A stretch of DNA of 7,939 bases, from positions 1 through 7,939 of the forward strand of contig DVOG01000038.1 of the NCBI GenBank assembly GCA_018713755.1, written 5' to 3'. The position numbers were made by a program, and so were the translations under genes. This stretch comes from Candidatus Spyradosoma merdigallinarum (lineage in GTDB: Bacteria > Verrucomicrobiota > Verrucomicrobiia > Opitutales > UBA953). This document shows, piece after piece, positions 6,420-7,939 of this stretch. Every line of letters begins with the position of its first letter. The first letter of the stretch is position 1. Under the pieces are notes generated by a model, which was not told the DNA's origin, searched no databases, and saw only the letters and a list, made by a program, of their open reading frames with translations.

Positions 6420-6438
6420 GGAAAACGCAAAAAAGGCA

Positions 6439-6450
6439 TTTTCGCGAAAA
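6439..6450. promoter_or_regulatory. 12-bp perfect palindrome, candidate operator
   Basis: TTTTCGCGAAAA is its own reverse complement and lies 20 bases upstream of the regulator's ATG, within its probable 5' untranslated region. It could bind a dimeric repressor or the regulator itself. At 12 bases it could also be chance. Confidence 0.35.
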
Positions 6451-6520
6451 CTTGCGGGAACGCGAGAAAAAAGAAGCGGCGGGAACGGTTTCGCGCGTGT
6501 TTCTTCCTTGCGGGAACGCG
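6451..6520 (+). repeat. Three direct GCGGGAACG words, two within an identical 14-mer
   Basis: CGGGAACG occurs at 6455-6462, 6480-6487 and 6511-6518, all on the plus strand and all preceded by G. The first and third lie in the same 14-mer, CTTGCGGGAACGCG (6451-6464 and 6507-6520). Start-to-start spacing is 25 and 31 bases, not an exact helical phase. Confidence 0.8.
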
Positions 6521-6521
6521 G

Positions 6522-6540
6522 GAAAAGGGGCAACCTTTTC
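6522..6540 (+). other. Hairpin upstream of nuoG
   Basis: GAAAAGG (6522-6528) pairs with CCTTTTC (6534-6540) around GGCAA, 22 bases before the nuoG start. A T5 run follows at 6550-6554, but the stem is AT-rich and the gap long for a terminator. It overlaps the sigma-54-like element on the other strand. Confidence 0.35.
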
Positions 6541-6544
6541 ACCA
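6530..6544 (-). promoter_or_regulatory. Possible sigma-54 (-24/-12) promoter facing the regulator gene
   Basis: On the minus strand the sequence reads TGGTGAAAAGGTTGC, matching the TGG-N8-TTGC core with exact GG-N10-GC spacing. The bases after TGG (TGAA) fit three of four positions of the YRYR consensus. Transcription would start near 6519 and give a leader of about 100 bases to the regulator ATG. The match could be chance; no sigma-54 gene is in the window. Confidence 0.35.
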
Positions 6545-6562
6545 AGCATTTTTGAGTTTCCA

Positions 6563-7939
6563 ATGGCCGAAGACACATCGAATCTCGTCACCATCAACAT
6601 TGACGGCAAGGACTATCAAGTCGCCGCCAAGCAGAACCTCATCGACGCCGCGCATTCGCTCGGCATCGAAATTCCGCATTACTGCTATCATCCGAAACTG
6701 CCGATGGCGGGAAGCTGCCGCATGTGTCTCGTGGAAATCGGCATGCCGATGCGCGACCGCGCGACCGGCGCTCCCGTGATCGACGAGGCGACGGGCAAGC
6801 AGAAAATCGGCTGGATGCCCAAGCCGGCGATCGCCTGCGGGACGACGGTTTCTCCCGGGCTGCACGTGAAGCTCAATTCCAAGCTGACGGTCTCGAGCCG
6901 CGAGGGCGTGACGGAATTTCTCCTCGCGAACCACCCGCTCGACTGCCCGATCTGCGACCAGGCGGGCGAATGCACGCTGCAGGAATTTTCCTCCCAGTAC
7001 GGGAAAGGACGCTCGCGTTACCGCGACGCGAAAAACGTGAAGCCGAAGCACAAGAGCATCGGCCCGCGCGTGGTTTACGACGGCGAGCGCTGCATCCGCT
7101 GCACGCGCTGCGTCCGCTTCTGCAACACGGTGCTGAAGCGTTCGATTCTCGGCGTGACGCAGCGCGGTTCCCGCTGCGAAATCGACTGCTTCCCGGGAAC
7201 GGAGCTCGACGGGAACTACTCGATGAACGTCGTCGACGTCTGCCCCGTCGGCGCGATGACGAGCAAGGACTTCCGCTTCAAGATGCGCGTGTGGTTCCTG
7301 AAGAAAACGAAGAGCATCTGCACGGAATCCAGCGTGGGCGTGAACACGACGGTCTGGTTCCGCGAAGGAAAAATTTACCGCATCACGCCGCGCGAAAACG
7401 ACGCGGTGAACATCGCCTGGATGAGCGATTCCGGGCGCATGCTCTACAAGGCGGTCGACGCCGAAACGCGGCTGAAGGGCTTCCGCCGCGGCGAAAGCGA
7501 AGTTTCGCAGGACGAGGCGGTCGACGCGGCGCTGGCGCTGCTGGAGCGCGGCGCTTCCGCGTTCGTCGCGTCCGGGAACATGTCCGTCGAAGAGCAGTTC
7601 GCGCTGAAGGCGTTCGCCGAAGCCGCGGGCGGGAACGTGTATCTGGCGAAAAAGCTCGGCGAAAACGACGGGATGCTCATTTCCGAGGACCGTTCTCCGA
7701 ACCGCCGCGGCGCGCTCGTGACGGGACTCGTCAAGGATTTCGATTCGGCGGAAGTTTCCGCGCTCGCCGCGAAAATCGACGCCGGCGAAGTCGGGACGGT
7801 CTTCGTCTGCGGCGAAGACCTCAAGGAGCTCGGGCTGACGGACGAGCAGCTGAAGAAAGTCGAAATCGTTTACCTGGGCACGCAGGCGAACGCGACGAGC
7901 CGCGAGGCGTCCGTCGTGTTCCCGGGGCGCACGGTTTTC
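6563..7939 (+). CDS. nuoG: NADH-quinone oxidoreductase subunit G, 3'-truncated
   Basis: 459 codons are open to the window edge, so the C-terminal part is missing. This is the large peripheral-arm subunit of respiratory complex I, carrying electrons from the NADH site towards quinone in the cytoplasm-facing arm. Ligands seen: a [2Fe-2S] ferredoxin site (N1b) with Cys 41, 52, 55 and 92; the His-Cys site (N5) with His 124, Cys 128, 131 and 137; and an [4Fe-4S] site (N4) in CIRCTRC with Cys 177, 180, 183 plus Cys 227 in DVCPVGA. The molybdopterin-oxidoreductase-like domain begins near 250 but keeps only Cys 253 of the N7 motif, so N7 is absent, as in many complex I lineages. A small insertion lies at 64-84. 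The ATG at 6563 gives the usual distance to the first cluster; no Shine-Dalgarno is seen. No nuoE or nuoF lies upstream in the window, so nuoG opens this transcription unit. Confidence 0.94.
   Translation, partial: MAEDTSNLVTINIDGKDYQVAAKQNLIDAAHSLGIEIPHYCYHPKLPMAGSCRMCLVEIGMPMRDRATGAPVIDEATGKQKIGWMPKPAIACGTTVSPGLHVKLNSKLTVSSREGVTEFLLANHPLDCPICDQAGECTLQEFSSQYGKGRSRYRDAKNVKPKHKSIGPRVVYDGERCIRCTRCVRFCNTVLKRSILGVTQRGSRCEIDCFPGTELDGNYSMNVVDVCPVGAMTSKDFRFKMRVWFLKKTKSICTESSVGVNTTVWFREGKIYRITPRENDAVNIAWMSDSGRMLYKAVDAETRLKGFRRGESEVSQDEAVDAALALLERGASAFVASGNMSVEEQFALKAFAEAAGGNVYLAKKLGENDGMLISEDRSPNRRGALVTGLVKDFDSAEVSALAAKIDAGEVGTVFVCGEDLKELGLTDEQLKKVEIVYLGTQANATSREASVVFPGRTVF

Larger units (their letters stand above)
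6420..6562. promoter_or_regulatory. Divergent control region between the regulator and nuoG
   Basis: These 143 bases must hold the promoters of both flanking genes. They contain three same-orientation GCGGGAACG words, a 12-bp palindrome near the regulator start, a hairpin near nuoG and a sigma-54-like element facing the regulator. No convincing sigma-70 -35/-10 pair is visible in either direction, and neither gene has a Shine-Dalgarno; the bases before both ATGs are T-rich (TTTCC or TTTCCA). Confidence 0.7.

Noticed and set aside
3670..6518. Intergenic word copies as a CRISPR array
   Set aside because: The repeats are only 8-14 bases with irregular spacing and occur in both orientations across the window, including inside genes.
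6522..6554. Hairpin plus T5 as a rho-independent terminator before nuoG
   Set aside because: It lies between divergent genes with no incoming plus-strand gene, the stem is AT-rich, and the T-run is nine bases away.
3898..6609. 903-codon open frame on the minus strand across the PEP-CTERM gene and the regulator
   Set aside because: It is out of frame with the regulator and antisense to the PEP-CTERM gene, with Arg/Ala/Pro-rich low-complexity translation and no motifs.
4920..6779. 619-codon open frame on the plus strand opposite the regulator and running into nuoG
   Set aside because: It is antisense to a clear enhancer-binding protein gene and overlaps nuoG in another frame; no recognisable domains.

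Overview
This is a GC-rich window with five genes on both strands, two of them cut by the window ends. The best guess for the source is a Verrucomicrobia/PVC-type Gram-negative bacterium, perhaps Opitutales-like. That rests on a PEP-CTERM sorted surface protein with a LamG fold and an RRRRK tail, MsbA-like ABC exporters, and a NuoG without the extra N7 cluster. No rRNA, tRNA, CRISPR array or insertion sequence is visible, and no gene-free stretch exceeds 300 bases.

Layout. Positions 1-3650 (+) hold two tandem, homologous ABC half-exporters (the first is 5'-truncated), joined by an ATGA overlap and probably forming a heterodimer. Positions 3651-3918 are a structured gap with several hairpins, a rho-independent terminator and an AT-rich leader. 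Positions 3919-4764 (+) encode a secreted LamG/PEP-CTERM protein. It converges on a NifA-type enhancer-binding regulator (4884-6419, -). The two share a strong bidirectional terminator at 4789-4840. The regulator diverges from nuoG (6563 to the right edge, +) across a 143-bp control region.

How the genes relate. The exporter pair is one unit. The PEP-CTERM gene, the regulator and nuoG each look like separate transcription units. The regulator could act on nuoG, on itself or on the PEP-CTERM gene, but the sequence does not show which. It keeps its ATPase motifs, but its sigma-54 contact loop reads GAPAGT instead of GAFTGA.

Most unusual signal: the 8-mer CGGGAACG (or its complement CGTTCCCG) occurs 26 times by hand count. 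A base-composition estimate predicts roughly one or fewer. It lies in all three codon phases, on both strands, and about seven times more densely between genes than within them. All nine intergenic copies extend to GCGGGAACG. Two form the stem of a terminator and three sit in the divergent promoter region. This resembles the behaviour of DNA uptake sequences or another genome-wide recognition word.
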